A stretch of 64,000 nucleotides of DNA. Source: an uncultured Roseburia sp. Lineage in GTDB: Bacteria; Bacillota; Clostridia; Lachnospirales; Lachnospiraceae. Below are positions 32,434-40,787 of the stretch, piece after piece. A model generated the notes under the pieces. That model saw nothing but the letters and a program-made list of their open reading frames with translations. It was not told where the DNA came from and searched no databases. Each line of letters begins with the position of its first letter. Position 1 is the first letter of the stretch. Position numbers and translations under genes: made by a program. The stretch is taken from contig CAMWKH010000003.1 in assembly GCA_947174805.1 (NCBI GenBank), forward strand, positions 94,361 to 158,360, read 5' to 3'.

Positions 32434-33604
32434 TTTAGGCATACTGATAAAATATGAGTGGAAAAAACTTCTGCAGAAAAAGCTGGTAAGAGTTGCAATC
32501 CTTGTGGTGATTCTTTTACAGGTATTCCAAAATCTATCTTTTTTGATGCAGTACTATACAAGTTACATAAGTGATGAGGAAGGGAATGTTTTTCAGGGAG
32601 CTTCCCGGTCAGGCTATGAGAAATTAATGGATGACAAAGAGGATGCCAAAGCTTTGGATGGCCGGAAATTAGACGATGCCATGTTAGAGGAGATGGGGGA
32701 ATTTTATTCTAAGTATTCTCCCCGGGATAAGTACGCCGAGATGAATTCTATCGTGAGGGTTTTGTCCGGGGCAGAGAAGAGGGAGTTTACCGCAGAGGAG
32801 ATGTACGGGGAAATCTGGAAAAACAATATGAAATCTTCCCTTGAAAACTTTGTTCTCTCGGAGCAGGAGATGGGGTACTGGGAAGAACAGATGGAAAAAA
32901 TAGAGACGCCTTTTACCTATCACTATGCCATGGCCTGGGAGACTATATTAAATAACCAGTGCGTGGGGACTGGGATGCTTCTCATCATGCTTTTGGCGGT
33001 ATGCCTGTCCGGAATGTTTTCGGAGGAGGGCAGGTTAAAGACAAGACAACTGATTTTATGCGCAAAAAACGGCAAAACTCCGGCTTATCTGGCAAAAGCT
33101 GTGGTGGGGATGCTGTTTGGATTTTTTGGGGCTTTGGTCTTGTATATGATTTCCTTTGGGGTTCAATTTTATTTTTTAGGGACAGAAGGATTTCATGCTG
33201 TTTTGCAGCAGGATATTGTTTACAGCCCTTATCCTATTTCTGTGGGGGAGGCGGTCCTTATTATGTTTGGCCTTACGGTTTTGATCGGGATATTGGAGAG
33301 CATGTCCGCCATGGTGTTATCCCTGGTGTTTCATAACAGTCTGGCTGCAATGTCGGTGGTGGCGGGGCTTATGATGCTCACCTCTTTCATATATATTCCC
33401 CACCGTTTCCGCATTCTCTCCTGGCTGTGGCATTTTGTCCCCGTAGGAACTCTTGGAACCAGGGAGTTTTATGACGGCAGGCTGTTTCATTTTTTCGGGA
33501 TTTATGTGAGCAATCTGGTATTTGCCCCGATTTTATATTCAGTTGTGAGTCTTGTTTTATTTTGGATTGGAAAGAGAAAATATCTGAAAGTACAAACAAG
33601 TTAG
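32426..33604 (+). CDS. ABC-2 type membrane permease
   Basis: A 392-aa protein. One N-terminal helix (VRVAILVVILLQVFQNL) is followed by a large extracytoplasmic region of about 150 residues and then five or so hydrophobic segments (ILNNQCVGTGMLLIMLLAVC, VVGMLFGFFGALVLYM and others). This is the ABC-2 arrangement. I chose the ATG at 32426, which has GGAGGGGGAGAGG upstream and overlaps the ATPase stop. The substrate is unknown. Confidence 0.88.
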   Translation: MDNLGILIKYEWKKLLQKKLVRVAILVVILLQVFQNLSFLMQYYTSYISDEEGNVFQGASRSGYEKLMDDKEDAKALDGRKLDDAMLEEMGEFYSKYSPRDKYAEMNSIVRVLSGAEKREFTAEEMYGEIWKNNMKSSLENFVLSEQEMGYWEEQMEKIETPFTYHYAMAWETILNNQCVGTGMLLIMLLAVCLSGMFSEEGRLKTRQLILCAKNGKTPAYLAKAVVGMLFGFFGALVLYMISFGVQFYFLGTEGFHAVLQQDIVYSPYPISVGEAVLIMFGLTVLIGILESMSAMVLSLVFHNSLAAMSVVAGLMMLTSFIYIPHRFRILSWLWHFVPVGTLGTREFYDGRLFHFFGIYVSNLVFAPILYSVVSLVLFWIGKRKYLKVQTS

Positions 33605-33623
33605 TTGATAGATTAGAAAAAAC

Positions 33624-33649
33624 TATCCCTCTTAAGTTTAAGAGGGATA
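33624..33649 (+). terminator. Hairpin after the ABC permease gene
   Basis: TATCCCTCTTA pairs perfectly with TAAGAGGGATA around a 4-nt loop, without a T-run. It precedes the second hairpin at 33663. Confidence 0.5.
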
Positions 33650-34255
33650 GGAGAGATATTCTAAGGAGCCGGGGGGAACCCCGGTTCCTTTTTCTAACAG
33701 GGAAATCATGCCCTTTAGGGTTTCCTCCGTTTCTTCCGGTTCACAGGAGACAAAAGCGTTTGACAACTTTACCACCAGCACAATGAGCACAATCTCGGCT
33801 AAAGCGGCGGGGTAGGCAAAATTGATCTCACCACGGCGGATACCCTGTTCAATGATGGTGGTCAGTTCTGGTTTCAGTTCCGTGATAATGTGTCTGGAAT
33901 ATTTCTGAATCAGAAAAGCGTGTTCCTCCATGCTGGTGTCCCCGGAGCTTTTGCTCTGGACCAAAAATGTGGCGGAGGCGTTGCGGCAGGCCTGGAAAAT
34001 CATGGCCATCCGGGTAAAGGGGGGGATCTCCGTCTGCCTGGCCAGTGTTTTTGCCGTCTGGATTGGCTGCTCGTAACTTCGCTCAATCAAAGCGTTTAAA
34101 ATGGCTTCTTTGGAGGGGAAGTAATAGTAAATGCTCCCCTTGCCCATCTCGGCAGCCCTGGCGATTTCACTGACAGAGATATTCTGTATTTTTTTGTCTT
34201 TTAATAACTGCTGTAATGCATCTAAAATTTTGTCATATTTTTTGGAGTCCGGCAT
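33638..34255 (-). CDS. TetR-family transcriptional regulator
   Basis: 205 aa. The N-terminal HTH is IQNISVSEIARAAEMGKGSIYYYFPSKEAIL, the standard TetR signature, and the C-terminal ligand domain is helical and not assignable. I chose the ATG at 34255 (MPDSKKYDKILDAL), which has AAAGGA 8 nt upstream; an in-frame ATG ten codons earlier lacks one. It is divergent from the SCP2-hydrolase-condensation-ACP-ligase operon, and two TetR-style palindromes lie in between, so it is the likely repressor of that operon. Confidence 0.88.
   Translation of the reverse strand: MPDSKKYDKILDALQQLLKDKKIQNISVSEIARAAEMGKGSIYYYFPSKEAILNALIERSYEQPIQTAKTLARQTEIPPFTRMAMIFQACRNASATFLVQSKSSGDTSMEEHAFLIQKYSRHIITELKPELTTIIEQGIRRGEINFAYPAALAEIVLIVLVVKLSNAFVSCEPEETEETLKGMISLLEKGTGVPPGSLEYLSYPS
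33663..33693 (+). terminator. Terminator shared by convergent units
   Basis: AAGGAGCCGGGG pairs with CCCCGGTTCCTT (one G-U) around GGAA and is followed by TTT. It lies inside the 3' end of the TetR gene. Confidence 0.75.
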
Positions 34256-34372
34256 GTTTTTAGTCCTTTCTAAAGTATTATACATTTTAGCACGTAATCC
34301 CTAAACCATCAATCCGATAAATATTCACAAAGAATAGTCTGAAAATTTGTGTATATTTGGGTAAAAACATAG

Positions 34373-34432
34373 TTGACCGCTGGTCGAAAGTTGTGGTATC
34401 TTTGTTTTAGAACAATTCGACTCGTGGTCGAA
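34373..34432 (+). promoter_or_regulatory. Operon promoter with two TetR-type palindromes
   Basis: TTGACC(GCT)GGTCGAA (34373-34388) overlaps a -35 candidate TTGACC, with TATCTT 18 bp later (34397-34402). A second palindrome TTCGAC(TCGTG)GTCGAA lies at 34416-34432, just before the first gene of the operon. Both share GGTCGAA. Confidence 0.7.
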
Positions 34433-34448
34433 AATCAGGGAGGTTACT

Positions 34449-34784
34449 ATGACATTTGCAGATTTTTTTTATGAGTTTAAGCAGAAATTTGACGGTACGG
34501 ATATCAGTGATATCTCAGAGCATCTTGCATTTCAGTTTAATATTGAAGATGAGGAGGCCGGAGGAAGTTTTTACGTTGAGGCGAAAGAGGGCAAGCTTTT
34601 CATTGAGCCTTATGAGTATTACGACAGGGATGCGGCTTTTACCTGTAAGCCTGAAGTTTTAAATAAAATTGCAAGCGGAAAGCTTGACCCCATAATGGCT
34701 TTTACCATGCATAAACTTAAGGTGGAGGGAAATATTGATAAGGCTCTCCAGTTTAAAGAGATTATTGAGAGGAAGAGAAAATGA
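34449..34784 (+). CDS. SCP2 sterol-carrier-like lipid-binding protein
   Basis: A 111-aa protein of the SCP2 fold. It has a helical N-terminus, strands GSFYVEAKEGKLFIEP and DRDAAFTCKPEVLNKIASGKLDP, then FTMHKLKVEGNIDKALQF, which closes the lipid-binding pocket in this family. Bacterial members bind acyl-CoA or lipids and often accompany lipid or natural-product operons. It is the first gene of the TetR-controlled operon and overlaps the hydrolase gene by 4 bp (ATGA). Confidence 0.85.
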   Translation: MTFADFFYEFKQKFDGTDISDISEHLAFQFNIEDEEAGGSFYVEAKEGKLFIEPYEYYDRDAAFTCKPEVLNKIASGKLDPIMAFTMHKLKVEGNIDKALQFKEIIERKRK

Positions 34785-35731
34785 AAAAATTAAAAGCGCT
34801 CACAGGCTTGGCAGGTTTGATTTGTGCTGCGGAAGCGGGAATTACCCTGTATTTTTACAACAGGACAATGAAGAGAAATAATGCCAAGACGGAGAGGACT
34901 ATGAAAATGTCCGGCACGGATTGGTCCAAATATATTCCGCTGATGAAGGAGCGGAGAGCCGCCATGATGGAGTTTCCCCACGAGGAGGCCTCTATCCAGT
35001 CTTTTGACGATTTAAAGCTTTGCGCCACATACTTTCTTCCTGGAAAAGAATCCGGGAAAAAGCGGGTTGTGATTTGTTTCCACGGCTATACCGGGGAGGG
35101 CATCAGCAATTTCCAGGGGCTTTCGGATTACTATTTAAAACGGGGATTAGGGATGTTAATTCCCGACGCCAGGGCTCACGGGGCCAGCGAGGGAAAATAT
35201 ATCGGTTTTGGGTGTTTAGACAGAGAGGACGCCTTAAAATGGATTTTCTGGGTTTTAGAAAAAGAGGGGACGGATGTGGAGATTTATCTCCACGGGGTTT
35301 CTATGGGAGGCGCTACGGTGCTTATGGCCAGCGGCCTTGCGCTTCCCTCCCAGGTAAAGGGAATTATCTCAGACTGTGCCTTTACCTCGGCGAAAGAGGT
35401 GTTTACCCATGCCTTAAAATCCATGTACCATATGCCTTCATTTCCCATTATACCTGCGGCGGACGCCATAAATAAAAAGTATGCAGGTTACGGCATGGAC
35501 GAGTGCAATTCCAGACGGGAAGTTGCCAGGGCAAAAGTTCCCGTTTTGTTTATCCATGGTTCCAAAGATACATTTGTACCCTATGAGATGTGTGAGGAAT
35601 TGTATGAGAGCTGCGCATCCCAAAAGCAGAAGTTTATTGTGGAGGGGGCATCCCATGCAGAGAGTTATTACATGGATACGGAGGGTTATGAGAAGGCATT
35701 GACAGAGTTTTTTGACTTTGTGAATAAGTAG
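34781..35731 (+). CDS. Membrane-anchored alpha/beta hydrolase
   Basis: 316 aa with an N-terminal hydrophobic segment (about residues 4-24) and an alpha/beta hydrolase domain. The oxyanion motif CFHGYTGEG lies near residue 92, the nucleophile elbow GVSMGGATV near 174, an acid in HGSKDTFVP and the histidine in GASHAESYY. This resembles the FrsA/lysophospholipase-like group of Firmicutes. In this operon it may act as thioesterase, releasing the product from the carrier protein, or as a lipase. Confidence 0.85.
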   Translation: MKKLKALTGLAGLICAAEAGITLYFYNRTMKRNNAKTERTMKMSGTDWSKYIPLMKERRAAMMEFPHEEASIQSFDDLKLCATYFLPGKESGKKRVVICFHGYTGEGISNFQGLSDYYLKRGLGMLIPDARAHGASEGKYIGFGCLDREDALKWIFWVLEKEGTDVEIYLHGVSMGGATVLMASGLALPSQVKGIISDCAFTSAKEVFTHALKSMYHMPSFPIIPAADAINKKYAGYGMDECNSRREVARAKVPVLFIHGSKDTFVPYEMCEELYESCASQKQKFIVEGASHAESYYMDTEGYEKALTEFFDFVNK

Positions 35732-35749
35732 AGAAGAGAGGTTATCAAT

Positions 35750-37153
35750 ATGAAAACAAGAAAAGGATATCAGACCTACCCCCTGACAGTGGCGCAGAGA
35801 TTTCATTTCTTTTATGCGGACCGCTGTCCCAAGAAAGAAATTTTAAATATTGGAACAAGCCTTACCATTGAGACGGAGCTGGATGTGGAAGAGCTTAGGA
35901 GGGCGATTTATAAAGCCTATGAAAGATGCGAATCCGCCAGGGTAAGGTTTGCCTATGACAAAAAAGAAGAGAAGTGGTATCAATACGTGGTGGAAAAAGA
36001 AGAACGGGAAATTGAGTATGTGGACTTTACGGGAAAAACCATGGAGGAGGCTGAAAAAGAGATGACTGCATGGACAAGGGTTCCCTTTCCCACGGAAGAT
36101 GCCCCTATGAATAAAATTGTGATTATCAAACTTCCCGACGGATACCAGGGCATATTTTTTATGGGAGACCACCGTCTGGTGGACGCCCAGTCCTTGATTG
36201 CATTTCTGAAAGATATCATTGAAATTTACTGTAATGCAAAATACGAGGGGATTGCATATCCCTCCGACTTAAGTTCCTACATAGCCCAGGTGGAGAAAGA
36301 CTTAGCCTACGAAAACGGCAGCAAGGCCCAGGAGAAAGACAGAAAATATTTTTATGATTTGATTGAGAGCTCCGAGCCTGTCTATAACGGCCTTAGCGGG
36401 AAAGAAAAATTGGAAGAGGCCAGGAAACGGGAAAATAACCCGAATCTTAAGGCAGCTCCTTCCGCCACAGGCCAGATGGAATCCGCAATCGATATTTTCC
36501 ATCTGGAGGAGGAGCCTACCCAGAGGCTTATGAAATTCTGCGAGGAGCAGCATATTTCCCTCCAGTGTCTCTTGCTTATGGGAATCCGCACCTATCTTCA
36601 GAAGGTGAACGACTGTGACGATGTGTCCATGAATGTGGCATATGCCAGAAGAGCGACTCTCTCCGAGAAAAAATCCGGGGGTACAAGGATTCACTCTTTC
36701 CCATTCCGTACAGTGATAGACAGGGATAAAACTTTCCTGGAAGGAATTATAGAAATCAGAAATAAGCAGAACGAGACATTCCGCCATGTAAATTTTAATC
36801 CCACAGAATATTTTGCCCACAGGAGCAAGCTTTACCCCAATAAGCCGGGAAATACCTATGAGCCGATTTCCCTGACTTATCAGCCCGCATCTTTAAGGGA
36901 AAAAGGATTAAGCCAGCTTGGGGATATAAAGTACAAAACGAAATGGTACTGCAACGGGGTCTGCGCCCATGGGGTTTACTTAACGGTTATGCACCGGCCG
37001 GATGACAACGGACTGGATTTCAGCTTTGAGCATCAGCTTGCGGCCCACACCAGGGAAGAGCTGGAATACTTTTATTACTATATTTGTAAGATTATGTTTA
37101 AGGGTATTGAAAATTCCTATTTAAAAATTGATGAAATCTTAAAACTTGTGTAG
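35750..37153 (+). CDS. Condensation-domain-like acyltransferase
   Basis: A 467-aa stand-alone protein of the chloramphenicol-acetyltransferase/condensation superfamily. The motif GDHRLVDAQS near residue 140 supplies the His-X3-Asp active site (HxxxD). LDVEELRRAIYKAYERCESAR in the N-terminal lobe and the second-half segment INVAY-like NVAYARRATLSEK are typical. It joins acyl chains or amines to carrier-bound partners. It lies between the hydrolase and the acyl carrier protein, as expected of a thiotemplate unit. It might also be an alcohol O-acetyltransferase-like enzyme. Confidence 0.82.
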   Translation: MKTRKGYQTYPLTVAQRFHFFYADRCPKKEILNIGTSLTIETELDVEELRRAIYKAYERCESARVRFAYDKKEEKWYQYVVEKEEREIEYVDFTGKTMEEAEKEMTAWTRVPFPTEDAPMNKIVIIKLPDGYQGIFFMGDHRLVDAQSLIAFLKDIIEIYCNAKYEGIAYPSDLSSYIAQVEKDLAYENGSKAQEKDRKYFYDLIESSEPVYNGLSGKEKLEEARKRENNPNLKAAPSATGQMESAIDIFHLEEEPTQRLMKFCEEQHISLQCLLLMGIRTYLQKVNDCDDVSMNVAYARRATLSEKKSGGTRIHSFPFRTVIDRDKTFLEGIIEIRNKQNETFRHVNFNPTEYFAHRSKLYPNKPGNTYEPISLTYQPASLREKGLSQLGDIKYKTKWYCNGVCAHGVYLTVMHRPDDNGLDFSFEHQLAAHTREELEYFYYYICKIMFKGIENSYLKIDEILKLV

Positions 37154-37168
37154 AATCAGGAGGGTATT

Positions 37169-37396
37169 ATGTTTGAAAAATTAGCCGACATTATTGTAAA
37201 TTATGTGGAAGTTTCCAGGGAAAATATTAAGCCGGAATCCCGGTTTATGGAGGATTTGGGATTTACCTCTTTTGACTTTATGAGTATGCTCGGAGAGGTG
37301 GAAGAGGAGTTTGACGTAGAGTTAGAGCAGGAGGAGGCGGCAAACATCCGCACGGTACAGGAAGCTGTGGATTATTTGGAAAAAATTTCACAGTAG
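37169..37396 (+). CDS. Acyl carrier protein (stand-alone, PP-binding)
   Basis: A 75-aa carrier with the four-helix pattern. Ser34 in DLGFTSFDFM is the phosphopantetheine site; FT(S)FDF replaces the classical DSL of fatty-acid ACP, as in NRPS/PKS-type stand-alone carriers. EEEFDVELEQEEAANIRTVQE forms helix II-III. It sits between the condensation and ligase genes. The Sfp-type transferase encoded at 18342 is the probable activating enzyme. Confidence 0.92.
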   Translation: MFEKLADIIVNYVEVSRENIKPESRFMEDLGFTSFDFMSMLGEVEEEFDVELEQEEAANIRTVQEAVDYLEKISQ

Positions 37397-37410
37397 AAAG
37401 GAATGAGTGT

Positions 37411-38955
37411 ATGCAGACAAAGAGCAGTACAATACGGGAACTTTTAGTCTCCTCCGAGGCACAGTTCGGGCCGAAAGACGCCATCCGCTATAAGGCAAAA
37501 GCGTCAAAGGGCGGAAAAAAAGAGACGGTGGTGGAGGCAAAGACCTACACGGAGTTTAAAAATGACACGGAATGTTTTTCCGCAGCATTGGCGGCTCTCT
37601 CGGAGCAGGAAAAACATATTGCCATATTAGGCCCTAATTCCTACTCCTGGCTTACCGCCTATTTCGGAACGGTAAACAGCGGCAGCGTGGCGGTGCCTTT
37701 AGATGCCCTGCTTCCCTCAGAGGAGCTGTGTGACTTAATTAACCGGGCCGATGTGACCACTTTAGTGTATGACAAGTCCAAGGAGGATGCGGCCCTTGCA
37801 GCTATGGCATCCTGTCCTGGTTTAAAACATATTATCGGTATGCAAAACGCCCCCTCCCCCCAGGGAGATGCACAGTGCCATGACATGTGGGATTTAATCG
37901 GGAAACAGCAGCCGGGATTTTCCTATGAGCCAAAGCCTGAACAGCTTGCCACCATTATGTTTACCTCCGGGACAACGGGAAAGAGCAAAGGGGTTATGCT
38001 GACCCACCAGAATATGGCGGAAAATGCCACCTGCCTGGATATGAGGATAGAAACCGGCACTGTAATATTGTCCGTGCTTCCTGTCCACCACGCATACTGC
38101 CTTGCCATGGATATTTTAAAAGGCATTTCCTTAGGAAGTGTTATCTGCATCAATGACTCGCTTCTTCGGATTGCAAAAAATATTACCCTTTTTGAGCCTA
38201 ACATGATTCTAATGGTTCCTTTGATGATAGAGACTTTTGCAAAAAAACTGGAGGAGGTATCCTGGATTCCCGCGCCTTTGGTTAGGGCCAAAGTTTTTGG
38301 AAAACAGTTCCATACCGTGTGCAGCGGCGGGGCATATTTAAATCCTGCCTACCTGGATGTATTTCACAAATACGGAATAGAGATTTTGCAGGGGTACGGC
38401 ATGACAGAGTGCTCCCCGGTTATCAGTACCAATTTGAGCTGGGACAACAAAGCGGGCTCCGTGGGAAAACTGATGCCAAACTGCGAGGCAAAAACCGTGG
38501 AGGGAGAACTGTGGGTAAAAGGCACAAGCGTTATGCAGGGATACTACAAAATGCCGGAGGAAACCGCAGCAGCTTTGGAGGACGGCTGGCTTAAAACCGG
38601 AGATTTGGGCTATGTGGATGAGGACAATTTTGTATTCCTCACAGGCAGGAAGAAAAACCTGATTATCACCAAAAACGGAGAAAATGTTTCCCCGGAGGAG
38701 ATTGAAAATGCACTGGGGGAGGACCGTCTGGTTCAGGAAGTTTTGGTGCGGGACAGTGAAGGTGTGATTGAAGCTGAGATTTTCCCGGATTATGAGTACG
38801 CCCAGAAGAAAAAAATCAAGGATATCACCGCCGCCCTCCAGAAGATTGTGGATACATATAACGAGGGGGCGCCCTTGTATAAACGTGTGTTTAAGCTTAA
38901 AGTGAGAGAGACGGAGTTTGAAAAAAATACCACAAAAAAAATCAAGAGATATTAG
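37411..38955 (+). CDS. Acyl-CoA/acyl-ACP synthetase (AMP-binding)
   Basis: 514-aa ANL enzyme. The P-loop ITMFTSGTTGK-like IMFTSGTTGKSKGVMLTH is present, along with GYGMTECSPV, LKTGDLGYVDEDNF and the C-terminal GRKKNLIITKNGENVSPEEIE with the catalytic loop before a late Lys (TTKKIKR). It activates a fatty acid or similar acid as adenylate and passes it to CoA or to the acyl carrier protein encoded 15 bp upstream. It is the last gene of the operon. Confidence 0.92.
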   Translation: MQTKSSTIRELLVSSEAQFGPKDAIRYKAKASKGGKKETVVEAKTYTEFKNDTECFSAALAALSEQEKHIAILGPNSYSWLTAYFGTVNSGSVAVPLDALLPSEELCDLINRADVTTLVYDKSKEDAALAAMASCPGLKHIIGMQNAPSPQGDAQCHDMWDLIGKQQPGFSYEPKPEQLATIMFTSGTTGKSKGVMLTHQNMAENATCLDMRIETGTVILSVLPVHHAYCLAMDILKGISLGSVICINDSLLRIAKNITLFEPNMILMVPLMIETFAKKLEEVSWIPAPLVRAKVFGKQFHTVCSGGAYLNPAYLDVFHKYGIEILQGYGMTECSPVISTNLSWDNKAGSVGKLMPNCEAKTVEGELWVKGTSVMQGYYKMPEETAAALEDGWLKTGDLGYVDEDNFVFLTGRKKNLIITKNGENVSPEEIENALGEDRLVQEVLVRDSEGVIEAEIFPDYEYAQKKKIKDITAALQKIVDTYNEGAPLYKRVFKLKVRETEFEKNTTKKIKRY

Positions 38956-38974
38956 GGATGTTATTTAAGCGGGG

Positions 38975-39027
38975 CTGCCGTAAAATGGTTTGTTATTATG
39001 CAAATGATTTTACGGCAGTTCTTTTCT
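38975..39027 (+). terminator. Terminator of the thiotemplate-like operon
   Basis: A 12-bp stem CTGCCGTAAAAT/ATTTTACGGCAG with a 20-nt loop, followed by TTCTTTTCTT. Confidence 0.8.
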
Positions 39028-39103
39028 TGTATAATTGTTTTATTTATTATAAAATGTTGTAGAAGAATAGAATTGTTGAAATCGGTTCAGGAGAGAAAAA
39101 TAC

Positions 39104-39778
39104 ATGTACCATATTTTAATTGTGGAGGATGACTTGGCGCTGGCCCAGGGACTGTGCAGGGCTCTGTCATCCGAAGAAATGATAGCAGAATACCGGGGGA
39201 CTTTACGGGAAGCCCGGGCTTATCTCAAGGAAAATCTTTGTACCATAGTTCTTTTAGACGTGAACCTTCCCGACGGAAGCGGATTTGACTTTTTAAAAGA
39301 GATAAAGGAGACGGGAAACCTTCCGGTGATTCTTTTAACAGTCAATGATTTGGAGACAGATATTGTCACAGGTTTGGAACTTGGAGCGGAGGATTACATC
39401 ACAAAGCCTTTCTCCCTTGCGGTGCTTCGGGCAAGGGTCAATGCACAGCTTCGCAGGCTGAAAAATGGAAACAGCGGATTAAAAGCAGTGATAGATGATT
39501 ATGTCTTTGATTTTCACCAGATGGAATTTTATGTAAAAAAGGAAAAGGTGGAACTTAGCAGGCAGGAGCAGAGGCTTTTGAAACTGCTGGTGGAGAACAG
39601 GGGGATCACTCTTTCCAGGGAGGTATTGATTGACCGGCTCTGGACAGACGGGGCGGAGTTTGTGGATGAGAATGCCCTTTCCGTGTGCGTAAAGCGGCTG
39701 CGGGATAAGATTTCCGGGGAGGATTATATTAAGACAGTGTATGGCATCGGTTATGTGTGGAGAGAGAGTAATGGATAG
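39104..39778 (+). CDS. OmpR-family response regulator
   Basis: 224 aa. The receiver domain begins HILIVEDD, with the phosphoacceptor Asp in TIVLLDVNLPDGSG and the lysine in DYITKPFSL. The C-terminal winged helix carries LSRQEQRLLKLLVENRG and ENALSVCVKRLRDKI. Its stop overlaps the start of the kinase gene by 8 bp. The pair resembles systems that control lantibiotic or peptide transporters, but no such transporter is adjacent. Confidence 0.92.
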   Translation: MYHILIVEDDLALAQGLCRALSSEEMIAEYRGTLREARAYLKENLCTIVLLDVNLPDGSGFDFLKEIKETGNLPVILLTVNDLETDIVTGLELGAEDYITKPFSLAVLRARVNAQLRRLKNGNSGLKAVIDDYVFDFHQMEFYVKKEKVELSRQEQRLLKLLVENRGITLSREVLIDRLWTDGAEFVDENALSVCVKRLRDKISGEDYIKTVYGIGYVWRESNG

Positions 39779-40691
39779 GTGGATGTTAAAGATATCTTTT
39801 TTATGTCTTTTTGTGTCGGTTTTGCTGGTTTTTCTGGTTTTACAGTGGCGCCGCCGCACCTTTAAAATGATACAGCGGATGGATAAAATGCTGGATGATG
39901 CCATAGAGGGCAGTTTTAAGGAGGAGGCATTTGACGAGACAAAACTTTCACGTCTTGAAAACCGCCTTGCGGAATATCTGGCAGTAAACGAAGTTTCCGT
40001 AAAAAATCTTGCAGTGGAAAAAGACAAGATAAAAACCCTGATTTCTGACATTTCCCATCAGACAAGGACACCGATTTCCAACCTTCTTTTATATTCGGAG
40101 CTGCTTTTGGAGGAGGATTTGCAGGGAGAGTGCCTTAAAGGTGCAGTGCAAATCCGCAATCAGGCGGAAAAGCTTAGTTTTCTCATAACAAATCTTGTAA
40201 AACTTTCCAGGCTTGAGACAGGGATTCTTGCCGTAAATCCTACCCCCCGTTTCCTTTCATCCATGCTTTGTGATATTTATAAGCAATATAAGCCAATGGC
40301 GGAGTCAAAAGGGCTTCAGTTCCATGTGCAGTCCGTGGATTTCGAGGCGGTGTTTGATGAAAAATGGACTGGGGAGGCACTGGGGAATATTGTGGATAAT
40401 GCCATAAAATATACAAGTTCGGGTTCTGTGGAAGTTTCGGTCAAGGGCTATGAAATGTTTGTAAGTATCAATGTGAGGGATACGGGAATTGGAATCAAAG
40501 AGGAGGAAACCACAAAAGTTTTCGGCCGCTTTTACCGGGGGGAAGAAGTGAGGGAAGAAAAGGGCACAGGCATAGGGTTATTTCTTGCCAGAGAGATCAT
40601 ATCGGCCCAGGGAGGGTATATCAAGGTCAGTTCAAAACGAAAAGAAGGCTCTGTATTCTCCGTATTTCTTCCCATATATACCTGCCAGTAA
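39771..40691 (+). CDS. Sensor histidine kinase (single N-terminal membrane helix)
   Basis: 306 aa. One N-terminal helix (about residues 5-22) has virtually no extracellular part; a short linker leads to the phosphoacceptor motif LISDISHQTRTPISNL. The HATPase motifs are NIVDNAIKYT, DTGIGIKEEET and GTGIGLFLAREI. The lack of a sensor domain suggests that it senses within the membrane or through a partner. I chose the ATG at 39771, which overlaps the regulator stop; an earlier ATG at 39741 lies deeper inside that gene. Confidence 0.9.
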   Translation: MDRWMLKISFLCLFVSVLLVFLVLQWRRRTFKMIQRMDKMLDDAIEGSFKEEAFDETKLSRLENRLAEYLAVNEVSVKNLAVEKDKIKTLISDISHQTRTPISNLLLYSELLLEEDLQGECLKGAVQIRNQAEKLSFLITNLVKLSRLETGILAVNPTPRFLSSMLCDIYKQYKPMAESKGLQFHVQSVDFEAVFDEKWTGEALGNIVDNAIKYTSSGSVEVSVKGYEMFVSINVRDTGIGIKEEETTKVFGRFYRGEEVREEKGTGIGLFLAREIISAQGGYIKVSSKRKEGSVFSVFLPIYTCQ

Positions 40692-40787
40692 TGAAAATTT
40701 CCATAGGGCTTTCGGCAGTGGAACGGGTGTGTGGGCCTTACTGGGAAATTTTTTATTGTGAAAAATATTCAGGAAAGGGAAATGGAT

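Noticed and set aside
34373..34432. GTCGAA motifs upstream of the SCP2 gene as 0A boxes
   Set aside because: The motifs form dyad symmetric palindromes with a TetR gene next door; they are better read as TetR operators.
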